Assembly: GCF_021379005.1 (NCBI RefSeq)
Contig: NZ_CP075171.1
Span: 3,038,001-3,102,000 of the forward strand
Length of the DNA stretch: 64,000 bases
Reading direction: 5' to 3'
Origin: Leptodesmis sichuanensis A121
GTDB lineage: Bacteria; Cyanobacteriota; Cyanobacteriia; Leptolyngbyales; Leptolyngbyaceae
The notes under the pieces are model-generated. The model ran no database searches. It was not told where the DNA came from and saw only the letters and a list, made by a program, of their open reading frames with translations. Numbering within the stretch: the first letter of the stretch is position 1; each line of letters starts with the position of its first letter. Of this stretch, positions 24,103 through 34,152 are shown piece after piece. Made by a program: the position numbers and the translations under genes.

Positions 24103-25686
24103 TTAAAGTTCAAGGCGTTGAAAGACAGGCTGGGGGTCTCCTAGAACCTGCCCTTCAGGAAGGCATCCCCAACGGGCATGGGCATTAAAAGGAGCAAGCT
24201 GATGAATTTCAGATTGCTGATTAAAGTCAATTGAAAAACCCAACTGACGATAAATCGAGGTACTCACCGTTGGAATGATCGGAGCCAGTAAATAAGCCGC
24301 TAACCTCACGGCCTCCAAAACAGTGTAAAGAATATGACCGACAGCCTCTTGTTGTCCCTGTTTATACAATGACCAGGGAGCCTGTTCATCAATATACTTG
24401 TTTCCTGAGCGAACGAGAGTCAGGATGACTTCACAGGCTTCACTAAAGGCCAGACGTTCGTAGGAGTGAGTCACGCGATCGCCCAGATCATACCCAAGGG
24501 CTACTAGGGGATTGTCAGACCAATCCTTCGGTGGAGCAGGCATTTGGCCATCACAATACTTGTGAACCATTTTCAACGTCCGGTTCAGCAAGTTCCCCAG
24601 GTCATTCGCCAGATCGGCATTGAGAATATTGACAAAGCGAGTTTGGTTAAAATCCCCATCCCGACCGAATTCAATTTCCTTCAAGAAGTAATATCGCACC
24701 GCATCTGGGCCATACTGCTGCACCAACTCAAAGGGATCCAGGGTATTGCCCGTGGATTTTCCCATCTTTTGTCCATCTTTTGTCAAGTGACCATGACCGA
24801 AGACCTGACCGGGCAGGGGCAAGCCAGCAGACATCAGCATCGCAGGCCAGTAAACGGCATGAAATCGCAAAATATCCTTGCCAATCAGGTGCAGGTTGAT
24901 TGGCCACCAGCGAGCCAGAGCGTTTTCCAGGGTAGGTTTCTCTCCTGGTTCCAGTAAAGCGGTTACATACCCCAACAGGGCATCAAACCAGACATAAAGC
25001 GTATGACTGGGATCGGATGGAACGGGGATCCCCCAATCCACATTCACCCGCGAAATGGAGAAGTCTTGCAATCCCTGGCTCACAAAGCTAATCACTTCAT
25101 TGCGGCGGCTTTCCGGTTGGATAAACTCAGGCTGATCGGCATAGAGTTGCTCTAACTTGCTCTGGTAGTTAGATAGGCGGAAGAAATAATTTCGCTCATC
25201 CCGCCATTCCGCTTCTGTATTGGGGTGGATGGGGCAGCGGTGTTGCTCTAGCAGTTCCCGTTCTTCTTTAAATTCTTCGCAGGCCACACAATACCAGCCA
25301 GTCTGCTGCCCCAGATAGATATCGCCTTGATCCCAGACCCGCTGAAAAAACTCTTTGACGATCGCTTCATGCCGGGGATCCGTAGTACGAATGAAGCGAT
25401 CGCACTGAATCTCTAGAAGTTGCCAGAGGGACTTAAATTCTGCAACAACGCGATCGCAATGCTCCTGGGGAGGGCAACCCGCTGCTTCTGCTGCCCGCTG
25501 AATTTTCTGTCCATGCTCGTCTGTACCCGTGACAAACAGGACGGGCTTTCCCCTTAACCGCTGAAAGCGAGCCAGAACATCTGCGGCGATCGTGGGATAA
25601 GCACTTCCGACATGAGGAAGGGCATTCACATAGAAGAGGGGGGTAGTAATTGCAAATTGGTTGTTATCGATCAATTGAGAATTCAT
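24103..25686 (-). CDS. metG: methionyl-tRNA synthetase
   Basis: The enzyme has 527 residues, a class I aminoacyl-tRNA synthetase charging tRNA-Met. It starts FAITTPLFYVNALPHVGSAY, where HVGS is the HIGH motif. WYCVACEEF with RCPIHP supplies zinc ligands in the connective domain. DGQKMGKSTGNTLDPFELVQ has the KMSKS-type loop with Gly in the third position. The anticodon-binding helical domain follows (YDLGDRVTHSYERLAFSEAC). There is no C-terminal Trbp111-like domain; the length is that of the short form. The start ATG 25686 is preceded by an AT-rich spacer. Confidence 0.95.
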   Translation of the reverse strand: MNSQLIDNNQFAITTPLFYVNALPHVGSAYPTIAADVLARFQRLRGKPVLFVTGTDEHGQKIQRAAEAAGCPPQEHCDRVVAEFKSLWQLLEIQCDRFIRTTDPRHEAIVKEFFQRVWDQGDIYLGQQTGWYCVACEEFKEERELLEQHRCPIHPNTEAEWRDERNYFFRLSNYQSKLEQLYADQPEFIQPESRRNEVISFVSQGLQDFSISRVNVDWGIPVPSDPSHTLYVWFDALLGYVTALLEPGEKPTLENALARWWPINLHLIGKDILRFHAVYWPAMLMSAGLPLPGQVFGHGHLTKDGQKMGKSTGNTLDPFELVQQYGPDAVRYYFLKEIEFGRDGDFNQTRFVNILNADLANDLGNLLNRTLKMVHKYCDGQMPAPPKDWSDNPLVALGYDLGDRVTHSYERLAFSEACEVILTLVRSGNKYIDEQAPWSLYKQGQQEAVGHILYTVLEAVRLAAYLLAPIIPTVSTSIYRQLGFSIDFNQQSEIHQLAPFNAHARWGCLPEGQVLGDPQPVFQRLEL

Positions 25687-26052
25687 GGACTAATTAGAAA
25701 TAAACCCCTCTTCGGTCAAAGCAGGGTAGCGAGAAGAAAATAATAGATAGCCTTCAATGGTTAGTTGTGCGATCTATCTATTCTTAACGGAAAACAGTCC
25801 CTCGTCGTGTGAATGGGATAGTCAGGATGAATAAACGACGAGAGTAAATTGTCTTGTTATCCAAACAATTCTAACTGCAAATTCCATGCAAGGAGACAGG
25901 CAAACCTTAAATCAAGCAAACGATTACCACAAGTTCAGTGTTTGTGGCAGGTCAAAAATAAAATTTAAAGGAATATATGTCCTGGATAGGGCTAGGCTAG
26001 AGCGTCCTCTATCAGGGGTTGTTTGAGAAAATGTCGGGCGGAATATTTTAGT
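25687..26052. other. spacer between typA and metG
   Basis: No supported gene, AT-rich. It must hold the metG promoter. The only structured signal is the terminator at its left edge. Confidence 0.5.
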
Positions 26053-26083
26053 CCTAACAAAAGAGCCGCAACAACAGCGGCTC
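26053..26083 (-). terminator. rho-independent terminator of typA
   Basis: On the reverse strand GAGCCGC (26083-26077), loop TGTTGTT, GCGGCTC (26069-26063), then TTTTGTTAG. It lies 30 bp after the typA stop. Confidence 0.85.
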
Positions 26084-26112
26084 CTGGTAATTCTAGTTCT
26101 CTGGAAGGGGTT

Positions 26113-27909
26113 TTAGCGTTTAGCCAGCTTTTTCGCTCTGGCATTCTTGCGTAGCCGGATGGATTGTGGGGTAATTTCCAGCAGTTCATCTGGGCCGATG
26201 TACTCCAGTGCCCGTTCCAGGCTCATTTCCATCGGTGCTTGCAGTTGTACCAGTTCTTCCCCACTGGAAGCCCGGTGGTTGGTTAACTGCTTGGTCTTGC
26301 AGACGTTAATTTCCAGGTCTTGAGGCCGATTGTGTTCACCGACAATCATGCCTTTATAGACCTTGGTGCCAGGAGTGATGAAGAAGATACCCCGATCTTC
26401 CGCATTCTTCATGGCGTAGAAGGTGGCTGTACCTTCCTCAAAGGAAATCAGCACACCGTTGCGGCGGGCTTCAATATCACCGACGATCGGACGGTAGTCC
26501 AAAAAGCTGTGATTCATGATGCCGTCGCCCCGGGTCAGCCGCATAAACTCACCCCGGAAGCCAATTAAGCCCCGTGCTGGCACAATAAACTCCAGTTGGG
26601 TACGGCCATTGCCACCAACCTGCATATCTTGCATTTCTGCTTTGCGCTGGCCTAATCGCTCAATACAACCCCCTGCAGCATCTTCTGGAACATCCAGCAC
26701 CAGGGTTTCGTAAGGCTCACAGGGTTGGCCGCTGACTTCCCGATAAATCACCTGCGGTTGGGAAACCTGAAACTCATAGCCTTCTCGCCGCATGGTTTCA
26801 ATCAGGATGCCCAGGTGCAGTTCACCCCGTCCGGAAACCAGGAGCTTATCGGGAGAATCGGTTTCTTCCACCCGCAAGGCCACGTTGGTTTCCAGTTCTC
26901 GCATCAGCCGATCGCGCACCTGCCGGGAGGTGACAAATTGGCCTTCCTGTCCGGCAAAGGGGGAATCATTCACCGAGAAGGTCATCTGTAGGGTGGGTTC
27001 ATCAACCTTGATCAGCGGTAGGGCACGCGGTTCATTGGGGCAGGTAATGGTTTCCCCAATATTGGCATCGGCAAATCCAGCGACCGCCACAATATGGCCT
27101 GCGGAGGCTTCTTCAATATCAATTCGCTTCAGTCCCTCAAATCCCATCAATTTACTGATTTTGGCTTTGACGATCGCTCCGGATTCAGTCACCAGAGCCG
27201 CCTGTTGCCCCATCCGAATTACCCCATTGTGAATGCGTCCAATCACAATCCGGCCCAGATATTCTGAGTAATCCAGCGTTGTGACTTGGAGTTGCAGGGG
27301 CGCGGTGGGATCGCCCACGGGTGGGGGAACGTGCCGCAGGAAGGCTTCAAACAGGGGTTGCATATCGATGGGTTCGTCTTCCAGATGGTCGATCGCAAAT
27401 CCCGCCAGTCCAGAGGCAAACAAATAGGGGAATTCACACTGGTCGTCATCGGCTCCCAGTTCCAGGAACAGATCCAGTACTTTATCGATCGCGCCGTGGG
27501 GATCTGCCTGGGGACGGTCGATCTTATTGACCAGGACGATCGGACGCAAGCCCTTTTCCAGCGCTTTTTTCAAAACAAAGCGGGTTTGGGGCATCGGGCC
27601 TTCGTTCGCATCCACGATTAGCAGGCACCCATCCACCATGCCCAATACTCGCTCCACTTCGCCGCCAAAATCGGCGTGGCCAGGAGTATCCACAATATTA
27701 ATCAGGGTGTCTTTGTAACGAACGGCGGTATTTTTGGCCAGAATGGTAATTCCCCGTTCCCGTTCCAGATCGTTAGAATCCATCACGCAGTCTGGAACGT
27801 CTTCTCCCTCGCGGAAGGTACCCGCCTGCTTCAACAGGGCATCTACAAGGGTGGTTTTACCGTGGTCAACGTGGGCAATAATCGCAACATTGCGAATTGG
27901 CAGGGTCAT
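26113..27909 (-). CDS. typA: TypA/BipA ribosome-associated GTPase
   Basis: The protein has 598 residues from the ATG at 27909; the open frame extends upstream to 27987 without family similarity. G1 is [19 protein letters not shown]2 lies in [12 protein letters not shown]3 is [17 protein letters not shown] and G4 is [16 protein letters not shown]-like domains III and V and the BipA-specific C-terminus ([20 protein letters not shown], then [20 protein letters not shown]) follow. TypA binds the ribosome and supports growth under stress and cold. It is a single gene with its own terminator. Confidence 0.96.
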   Translation of the reverse strand: MTLPIRNVAIIAHVDHGKTTLVDALLKQAGTFREGEDVPDCVMDSNDLERERGITILAKNTAVRYKDTLINIVDTPGHADFGGEVERVLGMVDGCLLIVDANEGPMPQTRFVLKKALEKGLRPIVLVNKIDRPQADPHGAIDKVLDLFLELGADDDQCEFPYLFASGLAGFAIDHLEDEPIDMQPLFEAFLRHVPPPVGDPTAPLQLQVTTLDYSEYLGRIVIGRIHNGVIRMGQQAALVTESGAIVKAKISKLMGFEGLKRIDIEEASAGHIVAVAGFADANIGETITCPNEPRALPLIKVDEPTLQMTFSVNDSPFAGQEGQFVTSRQVRDRLMRELETNVALRVEETDSPDKLLVSGRGELHLGILIETMRREGYEFQVSQPQVIYREVSGQPCEPYETLVLDVPEDAAGGCIERLGQRKAEMQDMQVGGNGRTQLEFIVPARGLIGFRGEFMRLTRGDGIMNHSFLDYRPIVGDIEARRNGVLISFEEGTATFYAMKNAEDRGIFFITPGTKVYKGMIVGEHNRPQDLEINVCKTKQLTNHRASSGEELVQLQAPMEMSLERALEYIGPDELLEITPQSIRLRKNARAKKLAKR

Positions 27910-28174
27910 AAGAAGCGTTCCAGAAAGGGTAGGACAGTGATGACAACAGTGGCTTGCTCGGAATTGCCGTTGGCTGACCCAATGCAAATTCTAGTAAAGA
28001 AGCCTTAATAATTCTAACGTAGCCGTTCCCAAACAGAGAGTCATTGGCTAGACAAGTCAAGCTAAAATAAAGTGGAGAGTAGGTTGATCCTCTCTCCACA
28101 TCTCTCACCTCATCCAAGGCACCCTTTCGGGTATCTCACCAAATCGCATGATTTTACTGAACGGCTGCAGCCCA

Positions 28175-29500
28175 TCAACGGTTGGCTATTTTGTTCAGAA
28201 AATCATGAATCTTCTCTGCACTACGGCGATGGCTAAATTTAGCCGCGATTTTTTTCCGAGCCGCTTTCCCCAGTCTCAGCGCTAATTCCTGGTCTTGAAG
28301 AATGCGGGTGATGGCGATCGCAAGCTCTTGTGAATTTTCAGGTGGAACCAGAATACCGTCTACTTCATGCTCAATCAGTTCGCAGGTGGCTCCCACATCG
28401 GTCATCACTACAGGCATTTCCATAGCCATGGCTTCCATCGTTGCCACCGCCCCCGCCGTTTCGTTCAAACTACCCATGGCGTAAACGTGCGCTTCCTCGT
28501 AAGCCTGCCGATTGCGCTCTTCGGAAACGGCCCCTAGTAGTTCTACGTATTCTGTAAGAGCATTCTCCTGAATGCAGCGTTCAATGACTTTGCGATAGCC
28601 ACGCCCGCCTTCCTCATCTTCACCAGCAATTTGCAGTCGAGCATCAATGCCCTGTTGCCGCAAAATTTTAATGGCTTCAATCACATAGATATGCCCCTTG
28701 ACCGGATTCAGTCTGCCACAAGTATAAATTCTGCAAGGTTCCTCGCCATTCCAGGGTACGTAGGGGTGCTGGCGTTTAATTGTATCCAGGTTGACACCAA
28801 CAGGAGCAACATCGATATCTTTGGGTAAGAACGGAGCGAGTTTAGTTTGGGCCTCCTGATAAAGTTGTTGAGATTGAAAAAGACCAAAAGCTGCGTATTT
28901 CCACTTTTGCTCCTGGTTCGGGCCGTAAGTTTCTAGAGTTGGTCCTAGTTGAGACAGGCTGTAAGTGATGTCTCCCAGCACTGAGGCAAACATAGCAATA
29001 TTTGCGACATTACCACAGCAGGGAACGTGAACGTGCGACCATCCCTGAGTTTTAGCTAGTCGAACTAATTTACCAGCAAACGGAATGAGTGCAAGTAAAT
29101 ATAGTTTTTGCTTGAAAGACATTCCTGGTGCTTTCAGGATAATCTTCAAGGACTGTAACCACTTCGCTGGCCCAGCCTTCCAGATTGCCAGGGATGCATC
29201 CAGCAGATCCCGCAAACTCAAGGGAAACAGATAGGATGTAATCTTTTGCGCTTCTTCTGACCAGCTATGAGACATCAAGTTTTTGGGCGGCTTCCTGGTT
29301 GAAAGTAACTTTGAGTTAATCCCCAGATCAGTAAGAGCCTGGTATTCTCTCCATAGAAAAATGTGGGTTTGTGCTGGAAATTCAGGGATTAAATAGCCAA
29401 TGGTTGTCTTGGGCGTGGGTATGGAGTAGAAGGATTGCACAGAAGGCTTGGCAGTAGCCAATTCCTGAGTGCGATTGAGAGTGGGTCTTACGGAAGTCAT
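28175..29500 (-). CDS. GT4 glycosyltransferase, exopolysaccharide type
   Basis: The protein has 441 residues. The C-terminal GT-B donor domain is clear: CRIYTCGRLNPVKGHIYVIE, LQIAGEDEEGGRGYRK, VELLGAVSEERNRQAYEEAH and GSLNETAGAVATMEAMAMEM. The last holds the E-x7-E-like motif, followed by VVMTDVGATCELIEHEVDGI. The N-terminal acceptor domain begins TIGYLIPEFPAQTHIFLWRE, as in colanic-acid/EpsE-type enzymes. It transfers a sugar from a nucleotide donor during surface polysaccharide assembly at the cytoplasmic face. The aminotransferase gene lies 131 bp upstream on the same strand, so they may be co-transcribed. Confidence 0.9.
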   Translation of the reverse strand: MTSVRPTLNRTQELATAKPSVQSFYSIPTPKTTIGYLIPEFPAQTHIFLWREYQALTDLGINSKLLSTRKPPKNLMSHSWSEEAQKITSYLFPLSLRDLLDASLAIWKAGPAKWLQSLKIILKAPGMSFKQKLYLLALIPFAGKLVRLAKTQGWSHVHVPCCGNVANIAMFASVLGDITYSLSQLGPTLETYGPNQEQKWKYAAFGLFQSQQLYQEAQTKLAPFLPKDIDVAPVGVNLDTIKRQHPYVPWNGEEPCRIYTCGRLNPVKGHIYVIEAIKILRQQGIDARLQIAGEDEEGGRGYRKVIERCIQENALTEYVELLGAVSEERNRQAYEEAHVYAMGSLNETAGAVATMEAMAMEMPVVMTDVGATCELIEHEVDGILVPPENSQELAIAITRILQDQELALRLGKAARKKIAAKFSHRRSAEKIHDFLNKIANR

Positions 29501-29631
29501 GGTGTTCTCTAAATCATGCTATTTGGTACTGCTGGAGCACTATTGAAAATTGCTCAACCGGTAGCTCTTGCACCCAGTAAGTCCAGAACCTGAGGAAGCC
29601 TTGATTCCATGTAATCTGTCGTAGCCGGAAC

Positions 29632-30855
29632 TTAAGCTACAACGCCGCTAGCCGCTCTAAATACCGGCTGCCGTTGCCGGTAATCCTGATGGGTCGTGTT
29701 TCCCACAGTGACTTGAACATCCAACGCTTCAAATACTAGAGAGATCACGCGATCGACTTCACTGAGAGTCATATTGGCAGACATGGGCAGGCGCACAATG
29801 CGATCGCTGAAGTCATCAGTAACCGTCATTTCACCTGATGTCCGACCAAATTTCTGGCCAGCGGGAGCACTGTGCAAAGGAACATAGTGGAACGTCGCGG
29901 TGACACCATTGTCCTTAAGGTATTTCAGAACATGGGTGCGGGTTGCCAAACTATCTACTAATAAGTAGTAGATGTGAGCATTATGCTGACAGTTGGCCGG
30001 GATTTTGGGCCGTTGCGCAATTTGTTCAAACTCTAAGCTGGCGAAGGCTAAGTGATAGCGTGCCCACAGCCTTAATCGCTGCTGAGTAATTGCCTCGCTT
30101 TGTTCAAGCTGGGCATATAAGAACGCCGCCGTCAGTTCACTGGGTAAAAAGGATGACCCCACATCTACCCAGGTATACTTATCAACCTCGCCCCGGAAAA
30201 ACTTGCTGCGGTTGGTTCCCTTTTCCCAAATGATTTCCGCCCGCTCTACCAGTTCAGGATCATTAATCACCAAAGCGCCTCCTTCCCCGGCCACAATATT
30301 TTTAGTGGCATGGAAACTGAAGGCGGCCAGGTTACCAAATGTACCAAGCGGCTGTCCCTTGTATTGGGCAAACGCTCCCTGGGCAGCATCTTCAACTACA
30401 GTCAGACCGTATTGCTTGGCGATCCCGACGATCGCATCCATCTCACAACCGACCCCAGCATAATGCACGGGTGAGATCGCTTTTGTTTTAGACGTGATCG
30501 CGGCTTCCACCTTCGCCTCATCCAGGTTCAGCGTATCTGGGCGAATGTCCACAAAAACGGGAACGCCACCCCGTAAAACAACCGCATTAGCCGTTGAAAC
30601 GAAGGTATAAGACGGCATGATGACTTCATCACCGGGCTGAATATCGGCCAGGATCGCCGCCATTTCTAACGCGGCAGTACACGAATTAGTTAATAGAACC
30701 TTTTGGCAGCCCAGGTAGTCTTTCAACCAGTTTTGGCAACGCTTGGTAAAGGCTCCATCTCCGGCAATGTTGCCGCTTTCGATCGCTTGGCTCAAATATT
30801 GCAGTTCTTTACCAGTCGTGTTTAGTCTTGAGAAGGGGATAGTACCGTGAAGCAT
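29632..30855 (-). CDS. DegT/DnrJ/EryC1 sugar aminotransferase (WecE/RffA-like)
   Basis: The enzyme has 407 residues and is PLP-dependent, making an amino sugar from a 4-keto nucleotide sugar. Features are SGNIAGDGAFTKRCQ near the N-terminus, LLTNSCTAALEMA (phosphate-binding), VIMPSYTFVSTANAVVLRGG, VVEDAAQG with the PLP-pairing Asp, and AAFSFHATKNIVAGEGGAL with Lys185 forming the Schiff base. These segments most resemble WecE/RffA (dTDP-4-amino-4,6-dideoxygalactose forming), but product stereochemistry cannot be read from sequence. It belongs with the adjacent GT4 gene. Its upstream region (31100-31208) is closely related to that of the second aminotransferase gene in this window. Confidence 0.92.
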   Translation of the reverse strand: MLHGTIPFSRLNTTGKELQYLSQAIESGNIAGDGAFTKRCQNWLKDYLGCQKVLLTNSCTAALEMAAILADIQPGDEVIMPSYTFVSTANAVVLRGGVPVFVDIRPDTLNLDEAKVEAAITSKTKAISPVHYAGVGCEMDAIVGIAKQYGLTVVEDAAQGAFAQYKGQPLGTFGNLAAFSFHATKNIVAGEGGALVINDPELVERAEIIWEKGTNRSKFFRGEVDKYTWVDVGSSFLPSELTAAFLYAQLEQSEAITQQRLRLWARYHLAFASLEFEQIAQRPKIPANCQHNAHIYYLLVDSLATRTHVLKYLKDNGVTATFHYVPLHSAPAGQKFGRTSGEMTVTDDFSDRIVRLPMSANMTLSEVDRVISLVFEALDVQVTVGNTTHQDYRQRQPVFRAASGVVA

Positions 30856-30949
30856 AGCTTTAGTAGATGGGTGAGTGGATCAGGTGAGTTGAATAAAGTC
30901 TTGGAAATTTGTGATTCAGCAAACAGGATTCAGTTAGCAAAAATCTATT

Positions 30950-30980
30950 TAAACCAAGCCCAGCTAGAGAACAGTCATTT
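30950..30980 (+). repeat. CCAAGTCCAG family, partial copy F
   Basis: AAACCAAGCCCAGCTAGAGA and ACAGTCATTT match the left half of the copies at 49827 and 56653. The right arm is not recognisable. Confidence 0.6.
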
Positions 30981-31099
30981 GTATGTCTAAGGATTCTGTC
31001 AATCCACAAATGCTAGGCAAATTGCTGCTGGAGTATGGTAAATCTACGCATTTAAGTCATCTTTAAGAGCTGGCAAAGCTTTAACAGGTTTCGTTACCT

Positions 31100-31208
31100 A
31101 GAATATATACGGAGAAAACTGGGCTTGTAATCTCTGGCACTGTGATTTTTACAGCATCTTTATCAATTCTTAGGTACTCTAAGGAAGAAACACACGGATT
31201 GTTATCCG
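31100..31208. promoter_or_regulatory. upstream element shared by two aminotransferase loci, copy 1
   Basis: It aligns with 35641-35748 with only one or two gap bases. Shared blocks in order are AGAATATATAC, GAGAAA, TAATCT, TTTTTAC, GCATCTTTAT, AGGAAGAA, ATTGTT and TCCG. It lies 245 bp before the aminotransferase start (leftward) and about 300 bp before the GT4 start (rightward). Confidence 0.7.
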
Positions 31209-31503
31209 TAATACTTAGATCAATTACAACCAGGCAACCGTTAAAGATATAAAAAATTTATGAAGCCATTGGGTATCATCCGTAATGATGGGCTTTATCC
31301 GGGATAGATCTGATCCCTGCCTGATCAGAACAGCAAGGGTGTTTAAGAAAATGATGAACTGGTACCCAGATCTCATCCTGGCGGATAAAGTTTCGTCAAT
31401 TCCGTTGCGATTATTCAACCGCCTGAAGAAGGATTAAGACAGGAGGGCGTAACGAACAGTTCTACCATCCAACGTTGGTCAAAATATTCGGGACTGAGAC
31501 ACT

Positions 31504-32676
31504 ATGCGACTATTGATGCTGCAATATGCGGGAGATTATCGTGAAGCTGTTCAACGCTTTGCCAGAGGTGGAAGCGAGAATTACTATGCTCAGAAATATA
31601 CTGTGAACGGTGTTGCCGAACTGGCCCAGCACCTGGAAGAGGTTTCAGTGGTTTGCTGTCTGAGCGACGAGCCTTATAACGAGGTGTTAGAAAATGGCGT
31701 TCGAGCGATCGGGGGTGGATTTCATGATTATGTTGATGAAAATAAAGTCATTCAACTGATTGCTCAGCAAAACCCAACCCACCTTGTCATGAGTACCCCC
31801 ATGCGTAGAGTATTACGGTGGGCCATTAAGAACCGGATTAACGTATTGATGATGCTGGCTGAGTCAATTGTGGTGCAAGGGTGGCGCGATCGCTGGCACA
31901 GTTTCAGGCTCTCCCAACTTCTCAATCATCCACAGGTGGAATGGGTGGGGAGCTACGGCATGACATCCTCCAAATTACTTCAGCGCTTGGGCGTAAACCC
32001 CGACAAAATTATCCCCTGGGATCTTCTCATTGCGTCTACGCCAGGTTCCTACTCTGCCAAAACGATCGCCCATCCATCAGAAGCGTGGCAATTGATTTAT
32101 GTGGGAGCCTTAGCTGAATCTAAAGGAGTCGGGGATATCCTAAGAGCCGTAGCTATCCTCCGTCAAAATAATTTTCCTGTCAAGTTGCAAATTGTTGGCA
32201 AAGATGGTGAAGGTACGTTTGCAAAACTGGCCCAGGAACTTGAACTTGCAGAGATTGTTGAGTTTTTGGGGATGATTCCAAACAGTGAGGTTGTCCCCCG
32301 AATGCGAGATGCTGATGTAGTATTGGTAACCAGTCGGCATGAATATACGGAAGGATTTCCCCTGACAATTCACCATGCGCTGTGTTCACGGACTCCCATC
32401 ATTGCCTCAGATCACCCTATGTTCTGTGAACATCTCAAACATGAGGTAAATTCAGTGATGTATCCGGCTGGTAACCCTGCCGCCTTAGCTTCTGCAATTG
32501 TGCAGCTTTTTAGTAATCCCGCACTTTACGAAAAATTATCGCAAGAATCTTACAATACCTGGTATCAGTTGCGGGTTCCGGTGAAATGGTACGAGATAAT
32601 TCATCGCTGGGTGTTCCCATCCGATGCCAATCATCAATGGCTCTACGAACACCGCTTAGCGGCTGGTAAGCAGTAG
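31504..32676 (+). CDS. GT4 glycosyltransferase
   Basis: The protein has 390 residues with a GT-B fold. The C-terminal half shows AWQLIYVGALAESKGVGDIL, VKLQIVGKDGEGTFAKLAQE, VEFLGMIPNSEVVPRMRDAD, VVLVTSRHEYTEGFPLTIHH (EG-type donor motif) and TPIIASDHPMFCEHLKHEVN. The N-terminus MRLLMLQYAGDYREAVQRF with a later GGSENYYAQKY is the acceptor side. It is probably part of surface polysaccharide synthesis; sugar specificity is not readable. The gene stands alone on the plus strand and has a good terminator 29 bp after its stop. Confidence 0.88.
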   Translation: MRLLMLQYAGDYREAVQRFARGGSENYYAQKYTVNGVAELAQHLEEVSVVCCLSDEPYNEVLENGVRAIGGGFHDYVDENKVIQLIAQQNPTHLVMSTPMRRVLRWAIKNRINVLMMLAESIVVQGWRDRWHSFRLSQLLNHPQVEWVGSYGMTSSKLLQRLGVNPDKIIPWDLLIASTPGSYSAKTIAHPSEAWQLIYVGALAESKGVGDILRAVAILRQNNFPVKLQIVGKDGEGTFAKLAQELELAEIVEFLGMIPNSEVVPRMRDADVVLVTSRHEYTEGFPLTIHHALCSRTPIIASDHPMFCEHLKHEVNSVMYPAGNPAALASAIVQLFSNPALYEKLSQESYNTWYQLRVPVKWYEIIHRWVFPSDANHQWLYEHRLAAGKQ

Positions 32677-32704
32677 CAAGGTTTTCATCATCGGTTGAAG
32701 AAAT

Positions 32705-32751
32705 TGCCCCCGGCACGATATCCGTGAAGAGACGGTGCTGGGGGCAGTTTT
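32705..32751 (+). terminator. rho-independent terminator
   Basis: TGCCCCCGGCAC (32705-32716) pairs with GTGCTGGGGGCA (32735-32746) around an 18-nt loop, followed by GTTTTC. It ends the GT4 transcript. The preceding AA-rich side is weak, so it is mainly one-directional. Confidence 0.8.
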
Positions 32752-32790
32752 CAAGTGTCTTGAACTTTCCAGATTCCGGCTGTATTCCAG

Positions 32791-34143
32791 CTATCCCGGC
32801 AATAGCGCGGGAGACTTATGCCGCTCTCGATCGCTGCCATCAGTTACAGCCCAAAAATCAGGCTTCTCTGTCTGATGGCCCAGTACCCAGTTGTAAATTT
32901 CCAGGGTCTTTTGCGCTTTTCTCTCCCAAGCATAATAGCTTTCGGTAAAGCGGCGGCCAGCCTTGCCCAACTCAATCACCCGTTGCGGATTCTGTACGAG
33001 AGCTTCCAGTTCCTGGGTATAAGACCTGACCAAATGATCGACATCTCCTAAGGGAACTTTGACTCCGCAGCCTGGAGCAACGCGAGTCGCAGGGCCACCG
33101 TAGTTCACAGCGACACAAGCCATCCCAGACATCATGGCCAGGGTGAGAACACCGCCTCCCTGTTCGCGAATCGACGGAAACGCAAAGATTTCTGACTCGC
33201 GCATTAACCGTCCAACTTCACTTTGAGGAATCGATCCGGTGAACTCGACGCACTCTGACAGCCCTTCCTCTTCAACAATGCGATCGAGGCGGGGACGTTC
33301 TGGCCCATCCCCCACCATCACCAGGCGATGTTGGCGCAGAATGGGGCTGGCGGCAAAGCTCCGCAGCACCACCTCTGGCATCTTGAAGGGAACCAGCCGA
33401 CCGACAAATAGAACGGTCATTTTGTCCTTGATCTGGCGTTCTGGGAGGGGAAACAGATCGGGATCTACCCCACCCTCTGAAAAGTTGATGATGCGATCGC
33501 GGGCTGAGGCTGGTAAATCGGCGATCGTATGGTCATAAGCGGCCAAAATCGCAGCGGCGCGAGCATAGGTCGCCCGATAGAACGGCAGCCAGCGGTGGGC
33601 CTCACGAACATGATTCATCCATTCCCGTTCCCGCTGCATTTGTTGCTTAAACTGTTGCGGCCAGGGCAACCCACCCAACAAGGGGCCAATCACAAAAGGC
33701 ACCGGACTCCAACGGGCGATCGGACTGGGAATGGTGGGGGACATGGGACTAACCCGATGAATGATGTCGAATTGCCCACTTTGTATTTCTTTGCGGAATC
33801 GCTGCCAGACAGCCCATTCAAAGGCCAGGTAGCTGGGATAGCCCAGTGCAACCTTTAAGGTCATTGCCGCATTGGCATCTCCGCTCAGAAAATAGGACAG
33901 TTTAGCCAATGGAGCAGCAATATTTTCTGTATCCAGATAAACGACTTCCGCATTTCCCATACCAACCGCTTCAATGTTGGGTTTGTTGCGGATCTGAGTG
34001 GCTACTACCACATCCGCATAGTCTGAGACTTTACAGATGTAGTTGTAGACCAGGGCCGGTAAAGAGTGCCATTCCGGATTGCAATCATCTGCCAGGATTA
34101 AGATTCGGTGCCGGTCAGCACGTTTATGAGAATTTGGCATCAT
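32791..34143 (-). CDS. GT4-type glycosyltransferase
   Basis: The protein has 450 residues. The start is HRILILADDCNPEWHSLPAL. The donor domain has KMTVLFVGRLVPFKMPEVVL, HRLVMVGDGPERPRLDRIVE, VEFTGSIPQSEVGRLMRESE, FAFPSIREQGGGVLTLAMMS and ACVAVNYGGPATRVAPGCGV. FDIIHRVSPMSP at about residues 127-138 is the acceptor-side hinge. Its start lies 9 bp after the stop of the aminotransferase gene, so they form an operon in the order aminotransferase then glycosyltransferase. It plausibly adds the amino sugar to a surface glycan, which is inference. Confidence 0.88.
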   Translation of the reverse strand: MMPNSHKRADRHRILILADDCNPEWHSLPALVYNYICKVSDYADVVVATQIRNKPNIEAVGMGNAEVVYLDTENIAAPLAKLSYFLSGDANAAMTLKVALGYPSYLAFEWAVWQRFRKEIQSGQFDIIHRVSPMSPTIPSPIARWSPVPFVIGPLLGGLPWPQQFKQQMQREREWMNHVREAHRWLPFYRATYARAAAILAAYDHTIADLPASARDRIINFSEGGVDPDLFPLPERQIKDKMTVLFVGRLVPFKMPEVVLRSFAASPILRQHRLVMVGDGPERPRLDRIVEEEGLSECVEFTGSIPQSEVGRLMRESEIFAFPSIREQGGGVLTLAMMSGMACVAVNYGGPATRVAPGCGVKVPLGDVDHLVRSYTQELEALVQNPQRVIELGKAGRRFTESYYAWERKAQKTLEIYNWVLGHQTEKPDFWAVTDGSDRERHKSPALLPG

Positions 34144-34152
34144 TGGGTGCTC

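Larger units (their letters stand above)
30856..31503. other. divergent spacer of the polysaccharide locus
   Basis: No supported gene. It holds a partial CCAAGTCCAG-family copy (30950-30980) and a 109-bp element shared with 35641-35748, and serves as promoter region for the leftward aminotransferase and rightward GT4 genes. Confidence 0.6.

Noticed and set aside
27910-27987. 26-residue N-terminal extension of TypA
   Set aside because: Cys/His-rich sequence with no family similarity; TypA starts at [20 protein letters not shown].
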